Shown here piece by piece: positions 46,694-54,434 of a stretch of DNA of 64,000 nucleotides. A program made the translations under genes and the position numbers. How positions within the stretch are numbered: the first letter of the stretch is position 1; every line of letters begins with the position of its first letter. Location of the stretch: assembly GCF_004360145.1 (NCBI RefSeq), contig NZ_SAIT01000016.1:36434-100433 (forward strand), given 5' to 3'. Below the pieces are notes generated by a model. The model was not told the origin of the DNA. It searched no databases and was given only the letters and a program-made list of their open reading frames with translations. Source of the stretch: Aliiroseovarius marinus. GTDB taxonomy: Bacteria > Pseudomonadota > Alphaproteobacteria > Rhodobacterales > Rhodobacteraceae.

Positions 46694-47344
46694 ATGCTGC
46701 GTTACCTCTATGGCAATGATCTTTCGAAATTCCCTCTGCTGGCTGAAACCATGTTCCAGGATCGGGCTAAACAATTCTCGCACCGTCTTGGCTGGGACGT
46801 TTCGGTCGACGAGAAGGGATATGAGCGCGACGAGTACGACGACATGAACCCGCTTTACGTGATCTGGGAACAGGCCGATGGCCGTCACGGCGGGTCCATG
46901 CGCTTTCTACCTACGGTCGGGCAAACGATGGTGAATGACCACTTCAGCCATCTGACCGACGGCGTCCATATCGAAAGCCCGCTGATCTGGGAATGCACCC
47001 GCTTCTGCCTGTCCCCAAGCGCAGATCGTCGTGCATCGGCGGCTCTTGCACTTGGCGCTGGCGAAATCATGGATACGTTCAAGCTGGAACACTATGTTGG
47101 CGTGTTCGATCCCCGTATGGAACGTATCTATCGTCTGATGGGTCTCGAGCCCGACGTCATCGGCATGGGCGGCGAAGGTCGTGACCGTATCGGTGTAGGC
47201 CTCTGGTCGATGGACGAAAGCGCGTTCGAACCCACCTTGAAGAAAGTTGGTGTGACACGCGAAGTCAGCCAAGGCTGGTTGCGTTACTCGTTGTTCACGG
47301 TCAACCGTGATCCGGCACCACAGACGCTGCCCCGCAGCGCCTGA
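46694..47344 (+). CDS. Acyl-homoserine-lactone synthase, LuxI family
   Basis: A 216-residue autoinducer synthase that joins an acyl group from acyl-ACP (or acyl-CoA) to S-adenosylmethionine. The invariant residues are present: Arg24, Phe28, Trp34, Asp46 and Asp49/50, Arg70, Glu100 and Arg103 ('WECTRFCLSP'). AAAGGAG precedes the ATG. Acyl chain length cannot be read from the sequence. A small TTGTCC-N12-GGACAA inverted repeat (46657-46680) abuts the ribosome site. I saw no convincing lux box. Confidence 0.93.
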   Translation: MLRYLYGNDLSKFPLLAETMFQDRAKQFSHRLGWDVSVDEKGYERDEYDDMNPLYVIWEQADGRHGGSMRFLPTVGQTMVNDHFSHLTDGVHIESPLIWECTRFCLSPSADRRASAALALGAGEIMDTFKLEHYVGVFDPRMERIYRLMGLEPDVIGMGGEGRDRIGVGLWSMDESAFEPTLKKVGVTREVSQGWLRYSLFTVNRDPAPQTLPRSA

Positions 47345-47367
47345 TCAATCCTCAAGAAAAATCGGCG

Positions 47368-47389
47368 ACCAGCGTCTTCGGGCGCTGGT
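47368..47389 (+). terminator. UUCG-capped hairpin after luxI
   Basis: ACCAGCGTC-TTCG-GGCGCTGGT: a 9-bp stem closed by a C(UUCG)G tetraloop, 24 bp after the luxI stop. It has no T-run, so it may stabilise the mRNA 3' end or terminate weakly. Confidence 0.45.
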
Positions 47390-47420
47390 GCTGCCCATGC
47401 GCGCGCGATAGGGTCGCGGC

Positions 47421-48959
47421 ATGACCCAACGATCCCCTGTTATCTTCTCGGACGATCAGGCCGAAGCGCATGACCGCGTCTCGGATATGCTGCGCCTGTC
47501 GGGCGTCAATCTGGACGATGCGCTTCTAACACCAGTGGCGGATGGCAAGTCGCAGGTAATGGCTGTGATCGGCAAGGCCGGATCCGGCAAGACGCTGCTG
47601 CTGGCCGAACTCTACCGCGCGCTGGAAGATGCGGGGGTCGAGGTGATCTCGGGCGATTGGGAGGGCAAGCGCCGCAAGGAACGCCGGACACTGGCCATTC
47701 TGGCCCCGACCAACAAGGCCGCAAGCGTATTGCGCAACCGAGGTGTGCCGGCGACGACCATTCACCGGATTCTTTATACGCCCGTCTACGACCCCGAATA
47801 CGAAAAGATCGCGGAATGGCTGGCCGGGAACGGCGACCGGCCCGAGATCGAGGGACTGACGGACGAGGCGCTGGATCGTGCCTTCTCCTTCTATCAGACC
47901 CAGAAATCCATCCCCGGTGCGCTGGCAGCGGCTGGGCTTCGTGGGTCGGACTTTATTACCGGCTGGAAGCGGCGCGATGACCCGCTGGATATCGGTTTTG
48001 TCGACGAAAGCTCGATGCTGGATGAAAAGCAGTTCGAGGATCTGCGCGAGATTTTCCCGACCTTGGTCCTGTTCGGCGACCCTGCGCAGCTGGCCCCGGT
48101 GGGGCAGTCCGGCAAGATGATCTTTGATGACATCAAGGGTCCAAGAAAGCAGGTTCTGCATCGCATCCACCGTCAGGAAGACGACAACCCCATTCTGGAT
48201 CTGGCGCACGCCTTGGCGGACGAAACGCTGGATTTCGACGGGTTCGAGCGGATGATCCATCAGGCCGCCGCGCGTGATGACCGCGTCGTGGTGGCGCCGC
48301 GTGCGAATGCTGACCTGATGGCGCGCTCGCCCGTGCTGGTCTGGCGCAACAAGACACGTGTGCGGCTGATCCAAGCCTTCCGATCTGCCTTCCACGCCCC
48401 CGAAATCGAGCTTCTGCCGGGTGAACCGCTGATCTGCGACGGGATTGAGCTGCCCCTGAAACACCGCAAGAAACGCATCGACCTTGAGGCGCGCGGCCTG
48501 ATCAAAGGCGCGCAATGTGTCTATCTGGGACCGGGGAAACGGCCGGGGTTCTCGCGGCTGCATGTGTTGGGGGCGGAAGACCCTCAGGTCTCGGCCGCGT
48601 CCATCGTGAAGATCGAGAAACCGGACGAGGAAGAGCCATTCATCCCCTTCGCCGCCCGCATGGGCGCGGCCTTCCTGCACGGGGCGGCGGTGACGATCCA
48701 CAAGGCGCAGGGCTCGCAATGGCCCGAGGTGCAGGTGTTTGCCCCGGATATTGCGGCAGCGGCATGGGCCGGGCGCACTGAGGCTGGATTGCCGCTGTGG
48801 AAACGCTTGGCTTATGTGGCGATCACGCGGGCCGAGACGCGTCTGCATTGGGTGACGCGCTATGCGATGGCACGCCCGCAGGCCGAGCTGTCGACCGCAG
48901 ACCTGCCCGCGAAACCCACCGCCCTGACACTGGAAGCACAAGGAGCACCCGATGCCTAG
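47421..48959 (+). CDS. ATP-dependent helicase, RecD/UvrD-C2-like (superfamily 1)
   Basis: A 512-residue SF1 helicase-like protein. Walker A is 'VIGKAGSGKTLLLAELY', motif Ia 'ILAPTNKAASVLRNRG', Walker B 'DIGFVDESSMLDE' (DESS in place of DEAS), motif III 'VLFGDPAQLAPVGQSG'. The C-terminal UvrD_C_2 segment is 'GAAVTIHKAQGSQWPEVQVF' and 'RLAYVAITRAETRLHWV'. Like Dda/RecD2 it stands alone, without RecBC. It overlaps the SDR gene start by 8 bases. The biological role is unknown. Confidence 0.85.
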   Translation: MTQRSPVIFSDDQAEAHDRVSDMLRLSGVNLDDALLTPVADGKSQVMAVIGKAGSGKTLLLAELYRALEDAGVEVISGDWEGKRRKERRTLAILAPTNKAASVLRNRGVPATTIHRILYTPVYDPEYEKIAEWLAGNGDRPEIEGLTDEALDRAFSFYQTQKSIPGALAAAGLRGSDFITGWKRRDDPLDIGFVDESSMLDEKQFEDLREIFPTLVLFGDPAQLAPVGQSGKMIFDDIKGPRKQVLHRIHRQEDDNPILDLAHALADETLDFDGFERMIHQAAARDDRVVVAPRANADLMARSPVLVWRNKTRVRLIQAFRSAFHAPEIELLPGEPLICDGIELPLKHRKKRIDLEARGLIKGAQCVYLGPGKRPGFSRLHVLGAEDPQVSAASIVKIEKPDEEEPFIPFAARMGAAFLHGAAVTIHKAQGSQWPEVQVFAPDIAAAAWAGRTEAGLPLWKRLAYVAITRAETRLHWVTRYAMARPQAELSTADLPAKPTALTLEAQGAPDA

Positions 48960-49680
48960 CATTCTGATCACCGGGGCCAGCGCCGGCATTGGCCGTGCCG
49001 TGGCCGAGCTGTTTCTGGCCGAAGGCTGGACCGTTGGCCTGTTGGCACGGCGCAAAGAGGTGCTGGACGAGATCGCAGACGGGCAGGACAACGCGCATGT
49101 GCTGGTCGCGGATGTGTCGGACCCGGATGCGGTCAGCGCGGCGTTTGGCCAGTTTGCTGCGAAGGCAGGCCGTCTGGATGTGCTTTTCAACAATGCGGGG
49201 CTGTTCACGTCCGCAGCCCCGATTGACGAGGTCTCGGTCGAGGACTGGTTCCGCGCAGTATCCGTGAACCTGACCGGCATGTTTCTGTGCGCCCGCGCGG
49301 CCTTTGCCCAGATGCGCGCGCAATCCCCACAAGGGGGGCGGATCATCAACAATGGCTCGATCAGCGCCCATGTCCCGCGCGAGGGGGCCGTGACCTATAC
49401 CGTCACGAAGCACGGGATCACCGGGCTGACCCGGCAGCTGAGTCTTGATGGGCGCCCCTTTGACATTGCTTGCGGCCAGATCGACATCGGCAACGCGCGG
49501 ACGGATCTGTTGCAAGGCATCATCGACGCCGCAGTGGCGGAAGGCGATGTGCCACCTCCGTCGATGGATGTGAAAGAGGTCGCAAAATCCGTCCTGCACA
49601 TGGCGCAGTTGCCGCCCGAGGCGAATGTACAGTTCATGACCGTGATGGCGACCAAGATGCCCTATATCGGGCGCGGTTAA
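48952..49680 (+). CDS. Short-chain dehydrogenase/reductase
   Basis: A 242-residue SDR. Cofactor motif 'LITGASAGIGRAVAELF', 'VLFNNAGLF' (NNAG), catalytic Ser in 'NNGSISAHV' and 'YTVTKHG' (YxxxK). 'LLARRK' after the second strand suggests NADPH preference. The ATG lies within the last codons of the helicase gene and follows AAGGAG, so the two are co-translated. The substrate is unknown. Copy B of the tail-to-tail repeat follows. Confidence 0.85.
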   Translation: MPSILITGASAGIGRAVAELFLAEGWTVGLLARRKEVLDEIADGQDNAHVLVADVSDPDAVSAAFGQFAAKAGRLDVLFNNAGLFTSAAPIDEVSVEDWFRAVSVNLTGMFLCARAAFAQMRAQSPQGGRIINNGSISAHVPREGAVTYTVTKHGITGLTRQLSLDGRPFDIACGQIDIGNARTDLLQGIIDAAVAEGDVPPPSMDVKEVAKSVLHMAQLPPEANVQFMTVMATKMPYIGRG

Positions 49681-49693
49681 CGCGCGGGCTTTC

Positions 49694-49774
49694 GGTGGCT
49701 CACGATGTGAGCCTGAAGGGGCATTGCCCCTCTGCGCTGTGCGCATTCACCCCAAGATACTTGAGACAAGAAAA
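49694..49774. repeat. Tail-to-tail intergenic repeat, copy B
   Basis: GGCTCAC-gat-GTGAGCC-like and GGGGC-att-GCCCC hairpins, then CCCCAAGATACTTGAGACAA and GAAAA. It matches copy A (2586-2680) in order and wording and again lies between two convergent genes. Confidence 0.65.
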
Positions 49775-49780
49775 TGGGTG

Positions 49781-50548
49781 TCAGTTACGCAGGATCATCC
49801 GGAAGGCGGCGGACGCGCCCCAGCCTGCGGCGATGGCGATCACCAGCGACAGCAGGCCATAAATCAGCGGCTGTTCATGGGCCAGATTGAAAATCCAGCG
49901 CTCAAGCCCGACCTTTTGGACGTTGATGATCGTCTCGTATTCCGAAGTCACCTGACCGCCTCGCGTCAACAGGATCCGCGTGCGGTAGTCGCCCTCGGTC
50001 AGGTTGGCGGGCAGGGCGATACGCGTTTCAAAAAGCGTGTCCTGCGCCAGTTTGACAGAGTTTTCCAAACGCTTGTAGAGGCCCGATTTCTCGCGGATGC
50101 GGATCAAGGCATCGGTGAATTCGCGCGGGTCGTCGATGTTGAACGGATTATCCGAGATTTGGATCGAACGTTCGACCGAAATCAGGTGCTGGAAGTCGTC
50201 CAGCTTCGAAATCGTGTTGTCCAGCGTGTTCGATGTGGCGATGGCGTAGAAACTGGGGGCGGCGGCAAGCTCCATCGCGTCGGTGTTTACCCAGATGCCG
50301 AAGCGCTTGTCTTTCTTGCGCACGGTGATGGGGGCGCTCGGACCCTCGACCACAACCACGACCCCAAGCGGACTGTCCTTTGGGGGCGGGCTTTCGCGTT
50401 TCACAGCGCCGAAGATCAGGATTTCCGAGCCAACAAAGGTGGCTGTGATCGACACACGGTTTTGGCTGAGGCCCGCGACGATTTCCTCGGCCCGGGTGGG
50501 CAGGGCCGATAGAAGGAATAGGGCGATGATGGACAGGAACCGCAGCAT
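49781..50548 (-). CDS. TIGR02186 family membrane protein
   Basis: A 255-residue protein. It has a signal peptide ('FLSIIALFLLSALPTRAEEIV'), a beta-rich periplasmic part ('LSQNRVSITATFVGSEILIFGAVKRE', 'VVVVVEGPSAPITVRKKDKRFGIWVN') and one C-terminal helix ('LIYGLLSLVIAIAAGWGASAAF'). This is the alphaproteobacterial TIGR02186/Alph_Pro_TM layout. It is translationally coupled (TGATG) to the TauE/SafE permease. Its role in sulfite or sulfonate export is unproven. Confidence 0.85.
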   Translation of the reverse strand: MLRFLSIIALFLLSALPTRAEEIVAGLSQNRVSITATFVGSEILIFGAVKRESPPPKDSPLGVVVVVEGPSAPITVRKKDKRFGIWVNTDAMELAAAPSFYAIATSNTLDNTISKLDDFQHLISVERSIQISDNPFNIDDPREFTDALIRIREKSGLYKRLENSVKLAQDTLFETRIALPANLTEGDYRTRILLTRGGQVTSEYETIINVQKVGLERWIFNLAHEQPLIYGLLSLVIAIAAGWGASAAFRMILRN

Positions 50549-51465
50549 CAGTGTCCCCCTGCGGCGCCAAGTTCAAACAGCTCGGCAGGTTGGATCAGCA
50601 GATCGAGGCCAAGCTTGCCGCAGACTGCCAGAACCATGATGGCCAAGAGGACGCGGAGCTGTTCGGCCTTCAGGCGCACGCCGATCTGGGCACCGATCTG
50701 GGCGCCGATGACACCGCCGATCAGCAGCAGCACGGCCAGCCCCATATCCACGGTGAAGTTGGTGGTGGCGTGCAAGAGCGTGGTGAAGGCGGTGACGAAG
50801 ATGATCTGGAACAGCGAGGTTCCGACCACAACTTTCGTCGGCATTCCAAGCAGATAGATCATGGCGGGCACCATGATGAAGCCGCCGCCAACACCCATGA
50901 TGGCCGCAAGGATGCCGACCAGAACACCGACCAAGATCGGCGGAATGACCGAGATATACAGCCCCGAGGTGCGGAACTTCATCTTGAAGGGCAGGTTGTG
51001 GACCCATGTGTGTTTGCGCCGCTTTGGCACGCCTCCGCCCTTGCGAGATTTCATAATCGCGCGCAGGCTTTCGACGAACATCAAGGATCCGATGATGCCC
51101 AGAAAGACCACGTAGGACAGTTTGACCAGAAGATCGACTTGCCCGATGGCCTTCAACGCATTGAAAAGTTGAACACCAAGCGCCGCGCCGATCAAACCTC
51201 CGACCAAGAGCACACAGCCCATTCGGAGATCCACCGTCTTTCGTTTCAAATGCGCGAGCACCCCGGAAAACGAACTTGCAACGATCTGGTTTGCCTCGGT
51301 CGCAACAGCGACTGCAGGCGGGATGCCGATAAAGAACAGCAGTGGGGTCATCAAGAAGCCCCCGCCGACGCCGAACATGCCGGACAGGATACCCACAATG
51401 CCACCGAGGCCCAGCAGAAGGAACGCGTTTACGGACACTTCAGCGATTGGCAGGTAGATCTGCAT
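50548..51465 (-). CDS. TauE/SafE family sulfite exporter-like permease
   Basis: A 305-residue membrane protein with two TauE/SafE repeats. The first is 'LLGLGGIVGILSGMFGVGGGFLMTPLLFF' and the second 'ILVGVLVGILAAIMGVGGGFIMVPAMIYL'. Glycine-rich 'FGVGGGF' and 'MGVGGGF' mark each repeat. Members export sulfite or sulfoacetate made during sulfonate breakdown. No sulfonate genes adjoin it, so the cargo is open. It is paired with TIGR02186. Confidence 0.88.
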   Translation of the reverse strand: MQIYLPIAEVSVNAFLLLGLGGIVGILSGMFGVGGGFLMTPLLFFIGIPPAVAVATEANQIVASSFSGVLAHLKRKTVDLRMGCVLLVGGLIGAALGVQLFNALKAIGQVDLLVKLSYVVFLGIIGSLMFVESLRAIMKSRKGGGVPKRRKHTWVHNLPFKMKFRTSGLYISVIPPILVGVLVGILAAIMGVGGGFIMVPAMIYLLGMPTKVVVGTSLFQIIFVTAFTTLLHATTNFTVDMGLAVLLLIGGVIGAQIGAQIGVRLKAEQLRVLLAIMVLAVCGKLGLDLLIQPAELFELGAAGGH

Positions 51466-51519
51466 AAGGCGGGGTACTCTGGATGTTCAGTCTTGGGATT
51501 GGCCCATTAATGGCCCAAA

Positions 51520-52332
51520 TCAGGCGGGCTCGTCACCTGTTAAGTAGCGTCGAACCAGTTTTTCCAGCTTTTCAGCGCCAAGTGGAGCCATTTTTTTGGT
51601 GTGTTCGTGGCTAATCGCTTCGTCCGACAGGCCTTGGGCCATGTTGGTGATGGTCGAGAAGCCCGCAACACGCAGTCCAAGGAAGCGCGCCAGAATCACT
51701 TCGGGCACGGTGGACATGCCAACCGCGTCCGCCCCGAGGGTGCGAATGGCGCGGATTTCGGCGGGCGTTTCAAACGACGGGCCGGAATACCACGCATAGG
51801 TTCCTTGCTGCAGGGCGATGCCTTCGTCTGACGCGATACGTTGGAAATCGTTCGTCATTTCGGGGTCATAGGCGCCGCCCATCGGGACAAACCGCGCGTC
51901 GGTCTTTTCCCCGATAAGAGGGTTCAGGCCCGAGAAGTTGATGTGGTCGGTGATCTGCATCAGATCGCCCGGCGGGATGTCGGAGCGCATCGACCCGGCG
52001 GCATTGGTCAGGATCAGTCGATCCGCGCCAAGCTCTTTCAAGACCTCCAGCGGCAGGCGCATCGCGTCGGAACGCCCGTTCTCGTAATAGTGTTCGCGTC
52101 CGCCAAAGACTGCCACGCGGGTGGTGCCCAGCGTGCCAATGGCAAGGTTCGGGTTGTGGCCCGAGACACCGGCATGAGGGAAACCCTCAAGTCGGCCATA
52201 AGGGATGGCAACGCCGTCCACAGCCTCGGCCAGGTGGCCAAGGCCGGACCCAAGGACCAGTCCGACCTCGACCGGGGCGTCGCCGGCGACAGCGCGGATT
52301 TGCTCTGCGAGCGCCTTAGCGTTCTTTGACAT
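51520..52332 (-). CDS. punA: Purine-nucleoside phosphorylase, PunA/XapA type
   Basis: A 270-residue trimeric PNP. The phosphate site is 'VGLVLGSGLGHLAEAV', then 'GHNPNLAIG', 'FGGREHYYENG' (His/Arg), 'LTNAAGSMRSDIPPGDLMQITDHINFSGLNPLIG', 'YAWYSGPSFETPAEIRAI' (catalytic Glu) and 'DAVGMSTVPEVILAR' (Met/Val at the base site). It prefers guanosine and inosine in this family. The start at 52332 overlaps the upstream permease by 17 bp. Last gene of the nucleoside importer operon, so imported nucleosides are cleaved at once. Confidence 0.93.
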   Translation of the reverse strand: MSKNAKALAEQIRAVAGDAPVEVGLVLGSGLGHLAEAVDGVAIPYGRLEGFPHAGVSGHNPNLAIGTLGTTRVAVFGGREHYYENGRSDAMRLPLEVLKELGADRLILTNAAGSMRSDIPPGDLMQITDHINFSGLNPLIGEKTDARFVPMGGAYDPEMTNDFQRIASDEGIALQQGTYAWYSGPSFETPAEIRAIRTLGADAVGMSTVPEVILARFLGLRVAGFSTITNMAQGLSDEAISHEHTKKMAPLGAEKLEKLVRRYLTGDEPA

Positions 52333-53326
52333 AGGGTTGCCCCCCGGCTTTAGGGGCGACGGATTTACCAACGAAGCCCGCGAGGATCACGACGGTCAGG
52401 ATGTAGGGCAGGGCCTGCATGAACTGGACCGGGATGACGAAGCCGCCAAGGTCGATGTTTTGATAACGGTTCGCGATGGCTTCCAAGAGACCAAAGAGGA
52501 ACGTCGCCCCCAGTGCAGGCACCGGTTTCCACTTGGCGAAGATCAGGGCCGCCAGCGCGATATAGCCGCGCCCGGCGGACATTTCCTTGATGAAGCCCGC
52601 GCCAAGGCCGGTCGCCAGATATACGCCGGACAGGCCGCAGAGTGTACCGGCGATGGCCATCGAGGCATATCGCAGCTTGATCACGGACACGCCCGCTGTA
52701 TCCACGGCGGCTGGGTTTTCACCCACCGCACGCAGGCGCAGGCCGAACCGGGTGCGGAACAGGACGAACCATGACAGGGGCACCATCAGAAGGGCGACAT
52801 AGACCAAGATCGTGTGGCCCGAGATGAACTCGGAATAGATCTGTTGGATTGGGTTCGCTTGGTCGATCAACACGCGCAGGGGAACACCTGCGGCCTCGGC
52901 GTCGGACCGACCTAGGGCGAAGGGCAGTTCGATGGGCATGAAGCGGCCTTCACCCATCAGGGGCGGCGTACGCCCGCCTTGGCTGAACCACGCTTGCGCG
53001 GCCAAAACTGTGATGCCCGAGGCCAAGAAGTTCAGCGCCACGCCGGAAATCAGCTGATTGCCGCGGAAGGTGATCGACGCGATGCCATGCACCGCCGAAA
53101 AGCTGATCGAGGCGAAAATACCGCACAAAAGGCCCAGCCAGACCGACCCGGTGACGGCGGCAATCGCGGCTGACATGAAGGCCGAGACAAGGATCTTGCC
53201 CTCAAGCCCGATGTCAAAAATCCCGGCACGCTCGGAAAAGAGTCCCGCAAGACAGGCAAACAACAGGGGCGTCGCAAGGCGCAGGCCCGAGTCTGCAATC
53301 TGGATGATCGTCAGGAAAAGATCCAT
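52316..53326 (-). CDS. ABC transporter permease, BMP-type nucleoside importer (second permease)
   Basis: A 336-residue BPD_transp_2 family permease with about eight helices: 'LRLATPLLFACLAGLFSERAGIFDIGLEGKILVSAF', 'TFRGNQLISGVALNFLA', 'RFGLRLRAVGENPAAVDTAGVSV'. These phrases are typical of YufQ/NupC. It starts just after its sister permease and overlaps punA. Confidence 0.9.
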   Translation of the reverse strand: MDLFLTIIQIADSGLRLATPLLFACLAGLFSERAGIFDIGLEGKILVSAFMSAAIAAVTGSVWLGLLCGIFASISFSAVHGIASITFRGNQLISGVALNFLASGITVLAAQAWFSQGGRTPPLMGEGRFMPIELPFALGRSDAEAAGVPLRVLIDQANPIQQIYSEFISGHTILVYVALLMVPLSWFVLFRTRFGLRLRAVGENPAAVDTAGVSVIKLRYASMAIAGTLCGLSGVYLATGLGAGFIKEMSAGRGYIALAALIFAKWKPVPALGATFLFGLLEAIANRYQNIDLGGFVIPVQFMQALPYILTVVILAGFVGKSVAPKAGGQPYVKER

Positions 53327-53327
53327 C

Positions 53328-54434
53328 TTACGCGTCCTTTCGCTTGGCAGCGGCGATGAACATACGCTCGACCGGCATGCGCACCATGTTGTCCAATGCG
53401 CCGGTGAACAGGATCACCAGACCCTGAATGACCACGATCAGCTCGCGGGGGATTTTCGACCACAAGGACAGCTCACTGCCGCCCTGATAGAGGAAGCCGA
53501 ACAGCAACGCGGCCAGAAGTACCCCGAACGGGTGGTTGCGGCCCATCAGCGCCACCGCGATGCCGATGAAACCCGCGCCTTCGACGGCGTTCAGGATCAG
53601 GCGCTCGTGCTGGCCCATCGTGGCGTTGATCGCCATCAGGCCCGAAATGGCACCCGACAGCATCATGGCCACAATGATGATCTTGGTGGGCGAGATGCCC
53701 GCATAGACCGACGCCGTCGGGCTTTCCCCAAAGGCACGGATTTCATAGCCCAGACGCGAGCGGTTCATCAGCAGATAGACCACGACGCACATGGCCAGCG
53801 CGATAAACAGCGACACGTTGGCGGGTGCGGATTTCGAGAAGCTGATGCCCAATGGGGCCAGAAGCTCGTGCAGCGTGGGCAGGTTGGTCACATCCGGGAA
53901 GCTGGCCGAGGCACTTTCCTGCGCGCCTTTCAGCTTCAGGGGACCGATCAGCAGATAGCCCATCAGCGCGGTTGCGATGAAGTTGAACATGATCGTGGTG
54001 ATCACCACGTGGCTGCCGCGTTTAGCCTGCAGATAGGCCGGGATCAGCGCCCAACCGGCCCCAAAAATGGCACCGGCGATCATCGCGAAGACCAGCGCGA
54101 TGGTCCAGTGCGGCATCAACACGGTTGGGATGAACAGACAGGCAATGCCAACGCCCAAGCCGCCAATCATCGCCTGACCCTCGCCGCCGATGTTGAACAT
54201 CGCGGCCTTGAAGGCGATGGACACGGCAAGCCCGGTGAAAATGAAGTTGGTGGTGTAATAAAGCGTATAGCCCCAGCCATAGGTCGACCCAAACGCGCCG
54301 TCGATCATGGTCATCAGCGCCTTGAACGGGTTTTCACCGATGGCAAAAATTACCAGCCCCGACAGAACGAAGGCGATCAGCAGGTTCAGAAAAGGAATAA
54401 GGGCGACGTCAGCCCATTTCGGCATCTTGTCCAT
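53328..54434 (-). CDS. ABC transporter permease, BMP-type nucleoside importer (first permease)
   Basis: A 368-residue BPD_transp_2 family permease of the YufP/NupB type. It has 'FIFTGLAVSIAFKAAMFNIGGEGQAMIGGLGV', 'IPAYLQAKRGSHVVITTIMFNFIATALMGYLL' and 'LGYEIRAFGESPTASVYAGISP'. The start overlaps the ATPase stop (TGATG). With the other permease it forms the channel. Confidence 0.9.
   Translation of the reverse strand: MDKMPKWADVALIPFLNLLIAFVLSGLVIFAIGENPFKALMTMIDGAFGSTYGWGYTLYYTTNFIFTGLAVSIAFKAAMFNIGGEGQAMIGGLGVGIACLFIPTVLMPHWTIALVFAMIAGAIFGAGWALIPAYLQAKRGSHVVITTIMFNFIATALMGYLLIGPLKLKGAQESASASFPDVTNLPTLHELLAPLGISFSKSAPANVSLFIALAMCVVVYLLMNRSRLGYEIRAFGESPTASVYAGISPTKIIIVAMMLSGAISGLMAINATMGQHERLILNAVEGAGFIGIAVALMGRNHPFGVLLAALLFGFLYQGGSELSLWSKIPRELIVVIQGLVILFTGALDNMVRMPVERMFIAAAKRKDA

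Noticed and set aside
47526..49352. Minus-strand open frame of 608 codons
   Set aside because: It spans the opposite strand of both the helicase and SDR genes, whose domains are unmistakable.
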